Origin: Candidatus Avelusimicrobium pecoris
GTDB taxonomy: Bacteria; Elusimicrobiota; Elusimicrobia; Elusimicrobiales; Elusimicrobiaceae
NCBI GenBank assembly: GCA_902761975.1
Contig: CACWMG010000003.1
Location: 1 to 51,694 of the forward strand
Length of the DNA: 51,694 bases
Direction: 5' to 3'
The position numbers were made by a program, and so were the translations under genes. Below, in pieces: positions 34,731-42,983 of the stretch (position 1 is its first letter; every line of letters starts with the position of its first letter). The notes under the pieces are model-generated. The model saw nothing but the letters and a program-made list of their open reading frames with translations. It did no database searches and was not told the DNA's origin.

Positions 34731-35498
34731 ATGGAACAGAACGTAAATAAATTACCAGAGAATCCGGCGGAACGCCAAATTATTGTAGTAGGAGATGATG
34801 TCTTTTTAAATCAAGCACGTGAGGACGAACAAGCATGGTTTGCAAAACGCCCTGAAGTGTGTATTATGAATGTGGATGATGATTGGGGAGGTAATTTGTT
34901 TGATAAACTGTCCCGTAAGGCGTTATTGGTTCCAGGAACGACACTAGTGCAAGACCCATATGAAACGGATCTCTATTTGCCGTTAAAAGAAGAAGAAATT
35001 TCTAATTCTTTGTTGGAAAGCGCCAAAAAAAGATACCGCGCTTTTGAAGAAGTGGTACGCAAATTGGGCGCTGTTTTTATGAAAATAGAAGAGGTACAGC
35101 AACGTAATTACCAAGGGCATGTATCGGCTAACGGAAATTATAAAGTGGTGGATGCCAATGTTAAATTTGATATCGCCCGGCAATTACAGGAAAGTATTGA
35201 GTCAAAATCTACCTTTAAAGGCGGAAAACCGGATGTGTCTGCTGCTTATGATATCCTTTTACGTTACAATTTAGCTGGAGACAGTGAATTAAAATCCCTG
35301 ATAGAACTTAGGCGCGGAGATAATCCTATTATTACCAAAGAAGTGAAATGGAGGGTGTGTAACGAATTGTCTACTTCTTTAGAGTTAGGGGTGAAATTAG
35401 CTTTGCCCGGCATTTCTAAAGGGGGTAATTTAGCAGCCAATTTAAAAATAGCCAGTCAGTCTATGTTAACTTGGTGGGTAGAATTCCCTGCTAATTAA
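34731..35498 (+). CDS. Cassette protein of unknown function, 255 residues
   Basis: No family recognised. Soluble, mixed alpha/beta, with an N-terminal segment that ends NVDDDWGGNLFDKLSRKALL, then VPGTTLVQDPYETDLYLPL, a helix (LESAKKRYRAFEEVVRKLGA), and a C-terminal half of alternating strands (KVVDANVKFDIA, LELGVKLALPG, NLAANLKIASQSMLTWWVEF). The last part resembles amphipathic beta-hairpins, which would be consistent with a membrane-active or lipid-binding protein, but this is only a pattern. TTTTAAGGAATAAACGT gives the ribosome site, 11 bases after the preceding stop. Confidence 0.7.
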   Translation: MEQNVNKLPENPAERQIIVVGDDVFLNQAREDEQAWFAKRPEVCIMNVDDDWGGNLFDKLSRKALLVPGTTLVQDPYETDLYLPLKEEEISNSLLESAKKRYRAFEEVVRKLGAVFMKIEEVQQRNYQGHVSANGNYKVVDANVKFDIARQLQESIESKSTFKGGKPDVSAAYDILLRYNLAGDSELKSLIELRRGDNPIITKEVKWRVCNELSTSLELGVKLALPGISKGGNLAANLKIASQSMLTWWVEFPAN

Positions 35499-35509
35499 AG
35501 AGGATAAAT

Positions 35510-36214
35510 ATGATCACATCTACCGAAATTCAACAACATCAATCATCAATTTTTGACACGCAATTTGCCACTGCCTATCAAGCAAAGCAAATTGCCTGGT
35601 ATCCGTGGGTGGGCGCGAAATATCCCAAATCCGCTTGCAAGGTGCTTGTCATCTTGGAATCTCACTATATTAACTGGGAACGTACCAATATAGAGGCACT
35701 GGCGCAGCCTGATTTTACGCGCCGCATTGTGACGGAGCAAATGGATGCAAACCGGTGGACAAGTTCGTCTTTTAATAATTTGTCTGCCTGTTTAAGCGGC
35801 AAAACTGTTATAAAAGGGCAAGTTAATTTGCTATGGGAAAATGCGGCACTTTATAACTTTGTCCAACGGCCTATGGATAACCCAGATGAACGACCCAACG
35901 AGCAGGATTTTCTCAACGGTTGGAAAACTTTTCCAACTGTGGCGGATATTTTAAGACCGGACGTTTGTATCTTTGCCGATTTTGCTATCCTTTCCCAAAT
36001 GTCATTGCCCACAGGATTGCATGTTAGCAAGATTGAGTGGGAAAAGGACCGTATCAATGGGGCTTATCCCCGCTCTTGTTTTACAATTAAAACGCAAAAT
36101 CATACCATGCAAGGCGCGGCAGTAAAACATCCGGGTAGTTTCTTTACCGTGGATCAATGGCGTGCTGTTTTACAACGTCAAGTACCGCAGGCTATTAAAA
36201 CGTTATCCTTATAA
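35510..36214 (+). CDS. Uracil-DNA-glycosylase-like fold protein
   Basis: 234 residues. The order VLVILESHYINWE, ENAALYNFVQRPMD, RPNEQDFLNGWKTF, LRPDVCIFADFAIL and KHPGSFFTVDQW fits a family of UDG-superfamily-like proteins with the core pattern ESHY...W..xA.YNF.Q...P...KHP.S. In true glycosylases the first motif holds the catalytic acid and the last the DNA-probing loop. It may bind or process modified nucleic acid; activity is not established. It is the last gene of the cassette (AGAGGATAAAT before ATG) and ends at a strong terminator. Confidence 0.6.
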   Translation: MITSTEIQQHQSSIFDTQFATAYQAKQIAWYPWVGAKYPKSACKVLVILESHYINWERTNIEALAQPDFTRRIVTEQMDANRWTSSSFNNLSACLSGKTVIKGQVNLLWENAALYNFVQRPMDNPDERPNEQDFLNGWKTFPTVADILRPDVCIFADFAILSQMSLPTGLHVSKIEWEKDRINGAYPRSCFTIKTQNHTMQGAAVKHPGSFFTVDQWRAVLQRQVPQAIKTLSL

Positions 36215-36234
36215 ATCCGTCAAGTTTTCAAAAA

Positions 36235-36261
36235 CCGGGCGACATTAGAATTGTCGCCCGG
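36235..36261 (+). terminator. Cassette terminator
   Basis: CCGGGCGACA and TGTCGCCCGG with a short loop, followed by TTGTGTTATT. The stem contains the same GCGACA/TGTCGC core as the palindrome at 32270-32288. Confidence 0.75.
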
Positions 36262-36294
36262 TTGTGTTATTCTATACCTATGGAGGATATTAGT

Positions 36295-36969
36295 ATGGAT
36301 TTACACGAAGCACTTTGGCAACATAATTTTAAACGGATCAAAGAACTTGTAGAAAACGGTGTGGAGTTCAATACTGACGAAAGTTGGCCCCCGCTTTTGA
36401 TCGCGGCATTTGAGGAAGACGTCCAGATGGTGAAGTACCTACTCAATCATGGTGTAAAACCCACAGGAAGTATCTTAGGTGAGTGCATCTATTGGGGGGT
36501 AAAACCACACATTTTCAAACGCTTGCTTAAGGCAGGAATAGACCCGAATATTCAAGAAGGGAGAATAACTCCTTTACTTGTCAATGCGGCGCGCTTTGGA
36601 AGGCACCGTATTGTATCACGTCTGTTGGAAGCCGGAGCCGACCCAAACTTGCCGGAAGATGGAGGTACAACTGCCCTCATGATGGCATCCTATTACGCGC
36701 ATATCAATATATTGGAAAAATTAGCGGCATACGGGGCGGACATCAATCGACGAGATGATAATGGAGAAAATGCGCTATTTTATGCCGTGGCCTGGGCGGC
36801 TCCTTTATCGGTGTTTAAGTGGCTGGTGGAACACGGTATAGATCTAAATGTACGCACGAAAAAAGAAGGGTATTCCATTTTGCAATGGTTGCGCGGGCCG
36901 GATGACCCAAATTATAATCCTAATAACGAAGTAGACAAATATTTAGTTTCTTGTGGGGCCAAGTTATAA
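36295..36969 (+). CDS. Ankyrin-repeat protein
   Basis: 224 residues, six to seven ankyrin repeats, for example PLLIAAFEEDVQMVKYLLNH, PLLVNAARFGRHRIVSRLLE, ALMMASYYAHINILEKLAAY and ALFYAVAWAAPLSVFKWLVE, each with the GADxN-type turn. Ankyrin repeats bind proteins; there is no enzymatic domain. The ATG at 36295 has GGAGGAT six bases upstream and the preceding terminator implies its own promoter (TGTGTTATTCTATAC). In mobile islands such proteins are sometimes immunity factors, but nothing here shows that. Confidence 0.85.
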   Translation: MDLHEALWQHNFKRIKELVENGVEFNTDESWPPLLIAAFEEDVQMVKYLLNHGVKPTGSILGECIYWGVKPHIFKRLLKAGIDPNIQEGRITPLLVNAARFGRHRIVSRLLEAGADPNLPEDGGTTALMMASYYAHINILEKLAAYGADINRRDDNGENALFYAVAWAAPLSVFKWLVEHGIDLNVRTKKEGYSILQWLRGPDDPNYNPNNEVDKYLVSCGAKL

Positions 36970-36980
36970 ATAATAAATTC

Positions 36981-36996
36981 CCGGTATGTACCGGGG
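36981..36996. terminator. Short hairpin between convergent genes
   Basis: CCCGGTATGTACCGGG, 11 bases after the ankyrin stop and just beyond the TPR gene end. Confidence 0.5.
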
Positions 36997-37000
36997 GATA

Positions 37001-38221
37001 TTATTTGCTAGGTGGTGTTGGCGTGTAAACCGGGATATGATATATATCAGCCAAATTATCTAATTGATCAACCAGTTCATTATATACTTCTTCATATTTA
37101 CTCATAATTAGCAAAATGTGTTGTTTCCACATACGTAAATGGGATATGGTTGTATCCGGGCCATTAGGAGCTATCAAATTAGAACAGACCGAAATAAAAT
37201 GTTTGGATTCATATAAGTGTAAATCCTCTTGAATTTCTTTTAATTTTTGGGGTAAATCCGGTTTTTTTACTTTGGATAAAGATTCTCGCAAATATTCCAA
37301 ACTCTTTTGGATACTGTTTTCCATTTTACTTTCAAACTGCACTCCCGTCCATGTGGCAAAACATTCCTCTAAATCGTCGGTTGAGTTAATCATGTCATCT
37401 ACTTCATCAAAAAATCGGTGGTGCACGTTATCCATAAAATCTTTGTCAATGAAAACAGGTTCTTTTGGTAGTAATTTTTGCAGCTTTTGTAGGGTGTTTT
37501 TCATGGATTTATTTACTAAGTCATCCTTGCTTTTCAGCACGATTTTTGCATCTTGTTTTACGTGGGTTAAATGCCCGGAATAATATCCCGCCATGGCTCG
37601 TAAATAATGGGCTACATCATTTAGAGGATGTACATGTAAACTACTTTGGGCATCCTGGTAGGCGGCTTCGTAGGCTCCTTTATCTAAACGAATCAACCCG
37701 CGCATTAAATAGCACAAACTGCGTTCGCTGGGCATTAAGAGATAGTCATAATGTAATGCTTGGGTAAAAGAAAAGGTTTCTGGTTTGTTTTGGAAGGACG
37801 CAACTCCTTGCGTAAAATACAAATACGCCCGGTGGCGGTTGTCTAACTCTTTCTTATGCGTTTGGGCATAAGCTAAGCATTTATTTGCCTGTGTGAATTT
37901 TTCTTGAGCTAAATAATAAGTGGCTTTTTGCAAATTTAAAAAAGCATCTGTAGCTCCCAGTTTTTTCATTTCTTTTAAGAGTGCCTTGGCGGACTCAAAT
38001 TGTTCCAGCAGCAAGAAACTGTCAAAGGCCTGTTCTAAAGCATCTAGGGACGGTTGGCGTTTATATTCGGTCAGTGCCAGGGCAAGAGCCTCTTTATCTT
38101 GGTCGTTATTGCTAAACCAGCGAGCCTGTTGTAAGAGTGGGGAAAAGTTTTGCAACCAAGACGGTGTAGGTTGCGGAATAGCAATTTGCGGTAATTTGGA
38201 CGTATTGTTTGATTTTTTCAT
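37001..38221 (-). CDS. TPR-like helical repeat protein
   Basis: 406 residues. From about residue 25 the protein is made of helix-turn-helix units with TPR character: WFSNNDQDKEALALALTEY, FLNLQKATYYLAQEKFTQA, AYLYFTQGVASFQ, LCYLMRGLIRLDKGAYEAA and AHYLRAMAGYYSGH. The C-terminal 170 residues lack TPRs and are acidic and helical (DDMINSTDDLEECFATW, KLKEIQEDLHLYES). The ATG at 38221 is chosen because GGAGAAAAC lies upstream; an extension to 38359 has no support. Cytoplasmic, function unknown. A divergent promoter region separates it from the DUF2924 gene. Confidence 0.8.
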   Translation of the reverse strand: MKKSNNTSKLPQIAIPQPTPSWLQNFSPLLQQARWFSNNDQDKEALALALTEYKRQPSLDALEQAFDSFLLLEQFESAKALLKEMKKLGATDAFLNLQKATYYLAQEKFTQANKCLAYAQTHKKELDNRHRAYLYFTQGVASFQNKPETFSFTQALHYDYLLMPSERSLCYLMRGLIRLDKGAYEAAYQDAQSSLHVHPLNDVAHYLRAMAGYYSGHLTHVKQDAKIVLKSKDDLVNKSMKNTLQKLQKLLPKEPVFIDKDFMDNVHHRFFDEVDDMINSTDDLEECFATWTGVQFESKMENSIQKSLEYLRESLSKVKKPDLPQKLKEIQEDLHLYESKHFISVCSNLIAPNGPDTTISHLRMWKQHILLIMSKYEEVYNELVDQLDNLADIYHIPVYTPTPPSK

Positions 38222-38341
38222 AGTTTTCTCCTTTTTTGTGTTACATATAGCATAACACGAGATGGCGACAGATGTGGTGTCGGGATATTTTTGCTTGACT
38301 TTTGGGCCTAGAAGAAGCGTGAATGTGTGTAGGAGAGAAAT

Positions 38342-38725
38342 ATGACCGATTACACACAATTAACCGCACGGGAATTACGCCTAAAATGGGCCGAAATCAT
38401 AGGCCGGCCCATACCGCCAATCGGGCGTAGTTTAATTATCAAATACTTGTTATGGTATGAACAGGCCAAGCGTGAGAAACTTTCTCCACTTGGCTTTTTC
38501 TATGAAGTGAAACAAGCCGCCAAAAACGCTGATTCTCATCCAAAAGCCACATTAGAAGTGGGCTCTAAAATGGTCCGTTCCTACCAAGGTACTAAATATG
38601 AAGTAGAGATTATTCCCCAAGGGTATTTGTATAGGAACAAAACTTATAAAAGTCTTTCCGGTGTAGCCAAGGCCATAACAGGTAAGAGTTGGAACGGAAA
38701 TGTTTTCTTTGGAGTGAAAAAATGA
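38342..38725 (+). CDS. DUF2924-like recombinase partner
   Basis: 127 residues. LTARELRLKWAEIIGRPIPP followed by SLIIKYLLWYEQA and the C-terminal GTKYEVEIIPQGYLYRNKTY, SLSGVAKAITGKSWNGNVFF match the DUF2924 pattern. These proteins almost always sit just before a large serine recombinase in mobile elements and are thought to help DNA binding or directionality. The stop codon overlaps the recombinase ATG (ATGA), so the two are translated together. AGGAGAGAAAT provides the ribosome site. Confidence 0.88.
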   Translation: MTDYTQLTARELRLKWAEIIGRPIPPIGRSLIIKYLLWYEQAKREKLSPLGFFYEVKQAAKNADSHPKATLEVGSKMVRSYQGTKYEVEIIPQGYLYRNKTYKSLSGVAKAITGKSWNGNVFFGVKK

Positions 38726-40338
38726 GTGATAAGAAAATACGTTGCGCTATCTATACCCGCAAATCAACAGAAGAAGGATTAGAGCAGGAGTTTAACAGCT
38801 TACAAGCCCAGCGGGAAGCATGTGAGGCCTATATTAAAAGTCAAAAGCACGAACATTGGACGTTATTACTTACGGAGTATGATGACGGTGGATATTCTGG
38901 TGGCAATATGGAACGCCCGGCTTTAAAACGCCTACTCCAAGATGTACAAAACGGACTTATAGATATTATTGTAGTATACAAGATAGACCGCTTAACACGC
39001 AGTTTAATGGATTTTAGCAAGATTGTAGAAGTGTTAGACAAACATAATGCTTCTTTCGTATCTATAACACAGCATTTCAATACCACTACCAGTATGGGCC
39101 GCTTAACGCTAAATATGTTGCTCTCATTTGCTCAATTTGAGCGGGAAGTCACCGGAGAGCGTATTCGGGATAAAATCAGCGCCAGTAAAAAGAAAGGTAT
39201 GTGGATGGGTGGTAAACCGCCATTAGGATATTACCGCAAGGATAAGAAGATATATCCGGATGAAGAAAAATCAGCCCTAGTACGCTCTATTTTTGAAAAG
39301 TATACGGAACTCAAAAGCACCACGCTTCTAAAAGATTGGCTTGTGGAGCAAGGGCATAATATATCCGTAGGGAACTTAAACTGTATCTTGCGTAATAAAG
39401 CCTATATTGGCCTAGTAGGTCATAAGGGCACTTGGTATCAGGGGGAACACCAAGGAATAATCCCAACAGAACTATTTGAACAGGTAGAAACCGTAATGGC
39501 GGATAACCGTATCAACCGCCAACATTATGACCCAAGCAAGAGTCTCTTAGCCGGTAAGTTGTATGATGATAAAGATAATGCTATGAGCCCCAGCTGGAGC
39601 ACAGGGAGCGGCGGTAAGAAATACCGCTATTATGTAAGCCAAGCACTTATCCGCAAAGAGCCGGGCAAAGTGGGGAAAGTCAGTAAGGTTTCACTCCCCA
39701 AGTTAGAGCAATTTATAGATAATTGGTTTAGTGTGTTTTTGAAAGATAAAAGCAAAATATATCCGTATGTCCAACAATTTAGTGTAAACAAGCAAAAGGA
39801 AATTATTAAACGGTTATCAGCATATCCGATAACGCGAGATATGGAGAAATCACTTATTAAACGTGTTAAATTGCACCCCAATAAGATAGAAATTGCCCTA
39901 CACGCGGAGCAAGTTATAGAGTTATTAAATGTCATTTATGAGAATAGAGAAATGAACATGCTTAAACCTGAGAAACTAAAAAATGAAACCACTTATACGG
40001 AAACGTATCGTATAGGAACAGTAGCCAATGGGGCCAAGGTTATTGTGGGGCAATTCATCCAATCCACAAAACAGTCCAATAAAGAACTGATCAAAATCTT
40101 AAATCAAGCATACGCGTGGCACCAAGATATATTAGATGGAAAAACTACTCAAGAAATAACTAATAGAGAAAAGGTATGCGTGCAGTATGTGCGCCGGATC
40201 CTCAATTTGAGTTTTTTATCACCAAAAATCGTACGCTCTATCCTAAACGGCACGCAACCTGTCGATTGTACGCTCAAAAAATTGCTCTCTATTCGCACAC
40301 CGGATTGGCACGAGCAAGAACAAATCCTTGGAGAATAA
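38722..40338 (+). CDS. Large serine recombinase
   Basis: 538 residues. The resolvase domain contains CAIYTRKSTEEGLEQEFNSL with the catalytic Ser in RKS, then YDDGGYSGGNMERPALKRLL, VVYKIDRLTRSLMDF with the active Arg, and FAQFEREVTGERIRDKI. A recombinase domain follows (KPPLGYYRKDKKIYPDEE, LRNKAYIGLVGHKGTWY), then a C-terminal region with helix-turn-helix-like SKQSNKELIKILNQAY. A zinc-ribbon Cys cluster is not seen. It should integrate and excise the island. The ATG at 38722 matches the family start; an upstream frame from 38689 lies within DUF2924. Confidence 0.93.
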   Translation: MSDKKIRCAIYTRKSTEEGLEQEFNSLQAQREACEAYIKSQKHEHWTLLLTEYDDGGYSGGNMERPALKRLLQDVQNGLIDIIVVYKIDRLTRSLMDFSKIVEVLDKHNASFVSITQHFNTTTSMGRLTLNMLLSFAQFEREVTGERIRDKISASKKKGMWMGGKPPLGYYRKDKKIYPDEEKSALVRSIFEKYTELKSTTLLKDWLVEQGHNISVGNLNCILRNKAYIGLVGHKGTWYQGEHQGIIPTELFEQVETVMADNRINRQHYDPSKSLLAGKLYDDKDNAMSPSWSTGSGGKKYRYYVSQALIRKEPGKVGKVSKVSLPKLEQFIDNWFSVFLKDKSKIYPYVQQFSVNKQKEIIKRLSAYPITRDMEKSLIKRVKLHPNKIEIALHAEQVIELLNVIYENREMNMLKPEKLKNETTYTETYRIGTVANGAKVIVGQFIQSTKQSNKELIKILNQAYAWHQDILDGKTTQEITNREKVCVQYVRRILNLSFLSPKIVRSILNGTQPVDCTLKKLLSIRTPDWHEQEQILGE

Positions 40339-40377
40339 CCCATAAGAGAACGACCTTCTGTAAGGTTATGCTAACAA

Positions 40378-40923
40378 TTATTTTTTGATAGATAAATATT
40401 TATTGAGATACTCTTCTATTTGTAGGTACCGCAACACAGAAGAGTTGCTCAAATCATGGGTCTGCTTTAGAGCTTCTTTTCGTAAATCCTGAATAGCAGC
40501 ATAATATCGTTCATTAATAACGAGTTCCAAGTCAATGCCTGACTTTTTCAGGACTTCTTTGGCACTTAAGACAGATTTCAGAGCATCATATTTTGCGCCT
40601 TCTTTGGAAGATTTAACAATGGGACTCCAAAGCATATAATGCTTGGTAAAATTGTCAAAATGCTGTTGAATATATTCTTGGTCTTTTGTAAATTTGTGAA
40701 TAAAACGGTTTTCTGTATCGGGACGGCGTTTTTGTGGATCCACATACTGCAATCCATGAATATGGGCGGCGACTTCACAAACATAGATTTCTTTATTGAT
40801 GATGTTCAACCCAATTACATCGATTTCAGTTTGATGAGGTCCTTTGACATTGTATTCTACAAATTCACATTTTTTGATATGTCGTAGCCATTCGCCGGTT
40901 ATTTCTTCCGCAATATTATGCAT
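40378..40923 (-). CDS. PD-(D/E)XK-like nuclease-fold protein
   Basis: 181 residues. EYNVKGPHQTEIDVIGLNII followed by KEIYVCEVAAHI gives the restriction-endonuclease-fold order Glu..Asp..(Glu-x-Ala/Lys), with EVA replacing the usual ExK, so catalysis is doubtful. The remaining helices (FTKDQEYIQQHFDNFTKHYM, VLSAKEVLKKSGIDLELVI) have no known family. It lies between the recombinase and the right att repeat, transcribed toward the recombinase. It could be a defence nuclease or a DNA-binding accessory protein of the island. Confidence 0.6.
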   Translation of the reverse strand: MHNIAEEITGEWLRHIKKCEFVEYNVKGPHQTEIDVIGLNIINKEIYVCEVAAHIHGLQYVDPQKRRPDTENRFIHKFTKDQEYIQQHFDNFTKHYMLWSPIVKSSKEGAKYDALKSVLSAKEVLKKSGIDLELVINERYYAAIQDLRKEALKQTHDLSNSSVLRYLQIEEYLNKYLSIKK

Positions 40924-40982
40924 ACAATTTTCTCTCTTGAAAATTTTTTATATTGTAGCAATTTTTCCAAATCTATATGCAG

Positions 40983-41153
40983 TGAACGACTTCCTACCTA
41001 CCCTTGTCAGCATAAAGTTAAAAACTCTGTCGAATCTTGCCTAAACCACCCAAAATTTGCATGCTATCAGTTGTTCACAAAAAAATCCCCGTCGGGCAAA
41101 GTGCCAAACGAGGATTTATGCTATAAACTTAAAACTAAAATACGGAGTCGACG
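40983..41153. repeat. Right attachment repeat
   Basis: Direct repeat of 29090-29263, overlapping the 3' end of tRNA-Asp at 41143-41153. Differences between the two copies (for example GGGCAAAGTGCC versus GGGCAAAATGCC) suggest that the element brought its own copy. Confidence 0.7.
41086..41116 (-). terminator. tRNA-Asp terminator
   Basis: AATCCTCGT and the facing CCCCGTCGGG...AATCCCC form a hairpin downstream of the tRNA on the minus strand, with T-run TTTTTTT. Confidence 0.6.
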
Positions 41154-41217
41154 AGATTCGAACTCGCGGTCTCTGCCTTGACAGGGCAGCGTGTTAACCA
41201 GGCTACACCACGACTCC
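41143..41217 (-). tRNA. tRNA-Asp (GTC)
   Basis: Minus-strand GGAGTCG acceptor pairs with CGACTCC; D-arm with AGCCTGGTTAA; anticodon stem CTGCC/GGCAG with loop CTGTCAA (anticodon GTC); T-arm GCGAG-TTCGAAT-CTCGT; discriminator G. CCA is not encoded. Its 3' end is the attachment site of the island. Confidence 0.95.
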
Positions 41218-41282
41218 TTAACTTCCTATATATTGTATCTTATTTTTGGGGACGCGTCAATTTTTTGTTTCAATTCGTGCGT

Positions 41283-42185
41283 TTACTCGTCAAACGGGCC
41301 CCATAAAATTTGTTCCAATTCCAACTCCACGCCAAATTGGGCATGCACTTTTTGGCGCACTTGGTCCATCAGCGTTTTAATATCCTCGGGCGTGGCGTGA
41401 TTGAAATTGACGATAAATCCGGCGTGCTTCTCAGACACTTTGGCCCCGCCTACGCTTAGGCCCCGTAATCCCGCTACGTCTATCAGGCGCGAGGCATAAT
41501 CCCCCACCGGGCGTTTAAATACACTGCCCGCGGAGGGGAATTCCAGGGGTTGTTTGGTTACGCGGCTGTGTTGCACTTGGCTGCGCGACGCCAGTAAATC
41601 TTTGGAATTGCCCGGGGTTAATTTAAAACCGGCTGATAAAATAATGCACGGCGGTAGGCCCTCTACGTTGCGGTAGGAAAATTTAACATCACTCTTTAGT
41701 AAAGTGGCCGGGCGGCCTTCCAAATCAATAATGTCAAAATACTCCAAACAATCGGCGGTTTCCTGCCCGTATGCGCCCGCGTTCATATACACGGCGCCGC
41801 CTACGCTACCGGGGATGCCGGAAAGTTTTTCCATGCCGGCTAGGCCCGCATTGCACGCCAGCTGGGCTACTTTGTCTAGGGCCGCCCCGGCTTGGGCGGA
41901 AATAGTATCCCCCTCTACCACAATGCGGTTCATTTTTTTAGTGGAACACGTAATGCCGCCCACACCGCGACTACTGACTAAAATGTTAGAGCCAAACCCC
42001 ACCACACGCAAGGGGATATTCTCCGTGCGGGCCAGTTTAAGCACAAACTCCCATTGCTCGGGAGACTGGGGATACACATATACTTCCGCCGGGCCGCCGG
42101 TGCGATAGGTGGTGTGCAAATGCATCGGCTCGTTAAATAAACAGTTTTCGCCGAAGAACTCTTTAAGCGTGTCTTTGTAACTCAT
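41283..42185 (-). CDS. murB: UDP-N-acetylenolpyruvoylglucosamine reductase
   Basis: Reduces UDP-GlcNAc-enolpyruvate to UDP-MurNAc with NADPH and FAD, second committed step of peptidoglycan synthesis. 300 residues (short class II-like). Motifs: HTTYRTGGPAEVYVYP and VVGFGSNILVS for FAD binding, LSGIPGSVGGAVYMNAGAYG, PLEFPSAGSVFKRP with the catalytic Ser, and SEKHAGFIVNFNHAT. Its ATG overlaps the stop of the preceding membrane-protein gene (TAATG), so they form an operon on the minus strand. Confidence 0.95.
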   Translation of the reverse strand: MSYKDTLKEFFGENCLFNEPMHLHTTYRTGGPAEVYVYPQSPEQWEFVLKLARTENIPLRVVGFGSNILVSSRGVGGITCSTKKMNRIVVEGDTISAQAGAALDKVAQLACNAGLAGMEKLSGIPGSVGGAVYMNAGAYGQETADCLEYFDIIDLEGRPATLLKSDVKFSYRNVEGLPPCIILSAGFKLTPGNSKDLLASRSQVQHSRVTKQPLEFPSAGSVFKRPVGDYASRLIDVAGLRGLSVGGAKVSEKHAGFIVNFNHATPEDIKTLMDQVRQKVHAQFGVELELEQILWGPFDE

Positions 42186-42886
42186 TAAAAGCGAAGCCCT
42201 ACGCCGCCAGTAAAACCGTGGCTGTCTTTGGTAATGGTGTAAGCAACAAAACCGGTAAGTAGCGGAAACGGATTTACATTTAAACCCACCATGCCGCGCA
42301 CAGTGCCGTTGGAGGCGGATTCGTTATGGTCATAGCCGCGGGTTTTAATTTTGCCGTAGTCATACCCTACGCCAATATAAGGCGTAAACATAAGGACGGA
42401 AGTAGAGGCAATGGCAGTGGCGGAGTAATGGTCGTGATGGTACCAATCGGTGCGGCCGTTGTCATAAAATGCCCCAAAGGATAAATTTAACAGTTCCAGT
42501 GCGGACATTTGATACGTTAAACCACCCCCTAACGAGCGGTAACCGTTCACATCCGTGCCGCGGGCTACTACCCCCACACCCAGGTAGGGGATTTTAGTTT
42601 CGGCCACTAAAAAGGGAAGCACGGTGTAGCTATTGGAAGAAATGTTGTTGGAAGAAGAGGGTTTAAATACGCTTAGGCTGGCCCCTAAATTAACGCCGGG
42701 GAAAGTTTTGGGGTGGCCCGTGTTAAAATCCACCATACCGACCAGGCCGTTCAAATCGCGGTTATACGCTTTTAAGTTGGATTTACCGGGAACATAGTGG
42801 TTGTGAAAATCGTCACCTATATTAGAGGCAAAAGCCCCCAACGTGGTAGTTAGTAAAACAGCCAGTAAAAAAAATAGTTTCTTCAT
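42185..42886 (-). CDS. Predicted small outer-membrane beta-barrel protein
   Basis: 233 residues. A signal peptide (KLFFLLAVLLTTTLGAFA) is followed by alternating amphipathic strands: VNLGASLSVFKPS, TVLPFLVAETKI, LGVGVVARGTDVN, LGGGLTYQMSALELLNLSFG, FTPYIGVGYDYG, and the C-terminal GGVGLRF with a terminal Phe, the BAM recognition signature. No specific family is recognised. GGAG precedes the ATG. Cotranscribed and coupled with murB, but a link to cell-wall synthesis is not shown. Confidence 0.7.
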   Translation of the reverse strand: MKKLFFLLAVLLTTTLGAFASNIGDDFHNHYVPGKSNLKAYNRDLNGLVGMVDFNTGHPKTFPGVNLGASLSVFKPSSSNNISSNSYTVLPFLVAETKIPYLGVGVVARGTDVNGYRSLGGGLTYQMSALELLNLSFGAFYDNGRTDWYHHDHYSATAIASTSVLMFTPYIGVGYDYGKIKTRGYDHNESASNGTVRGMVGLNVNPFPLLTGFVAYTITKDSHGFTGGVGLRF

Positions 42887-42983
42887 ACGGTCTCCGTTTG
42901 CAAAAGGTTTTCAATATATAATATGATAGAAAAAGAGGGGAAGTTTTAGCAACCCCGTCACTTTAGAAAGAGAGGATTTTGAT

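Larger units (their letters stand above)
29251..41153. mobile_element. Integrative element at the 3' end of tRNA-Asp (about 11.9 kb)
   Basis: Bounded by direct repeats of the tRNA-Asp 3' end and its downstream terminator. It contains a large serine recombinase and its DUF2924 partner near the right end, and cargo that is clearly more AT-rich than the flanks: Fic, a WYL regulator, a six-gene GTPase/UDG-like cassette, ankyrin and TPR proteins and a nuclease-like protein. There are no phage structural or conjugation genes, so it is an integrative genomic island that may need a helper for transfer. Boundaries are inferred from repeats; serine recombinases usually do not target tRNA genes, which is a caveat. 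Confidence 0.7.
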
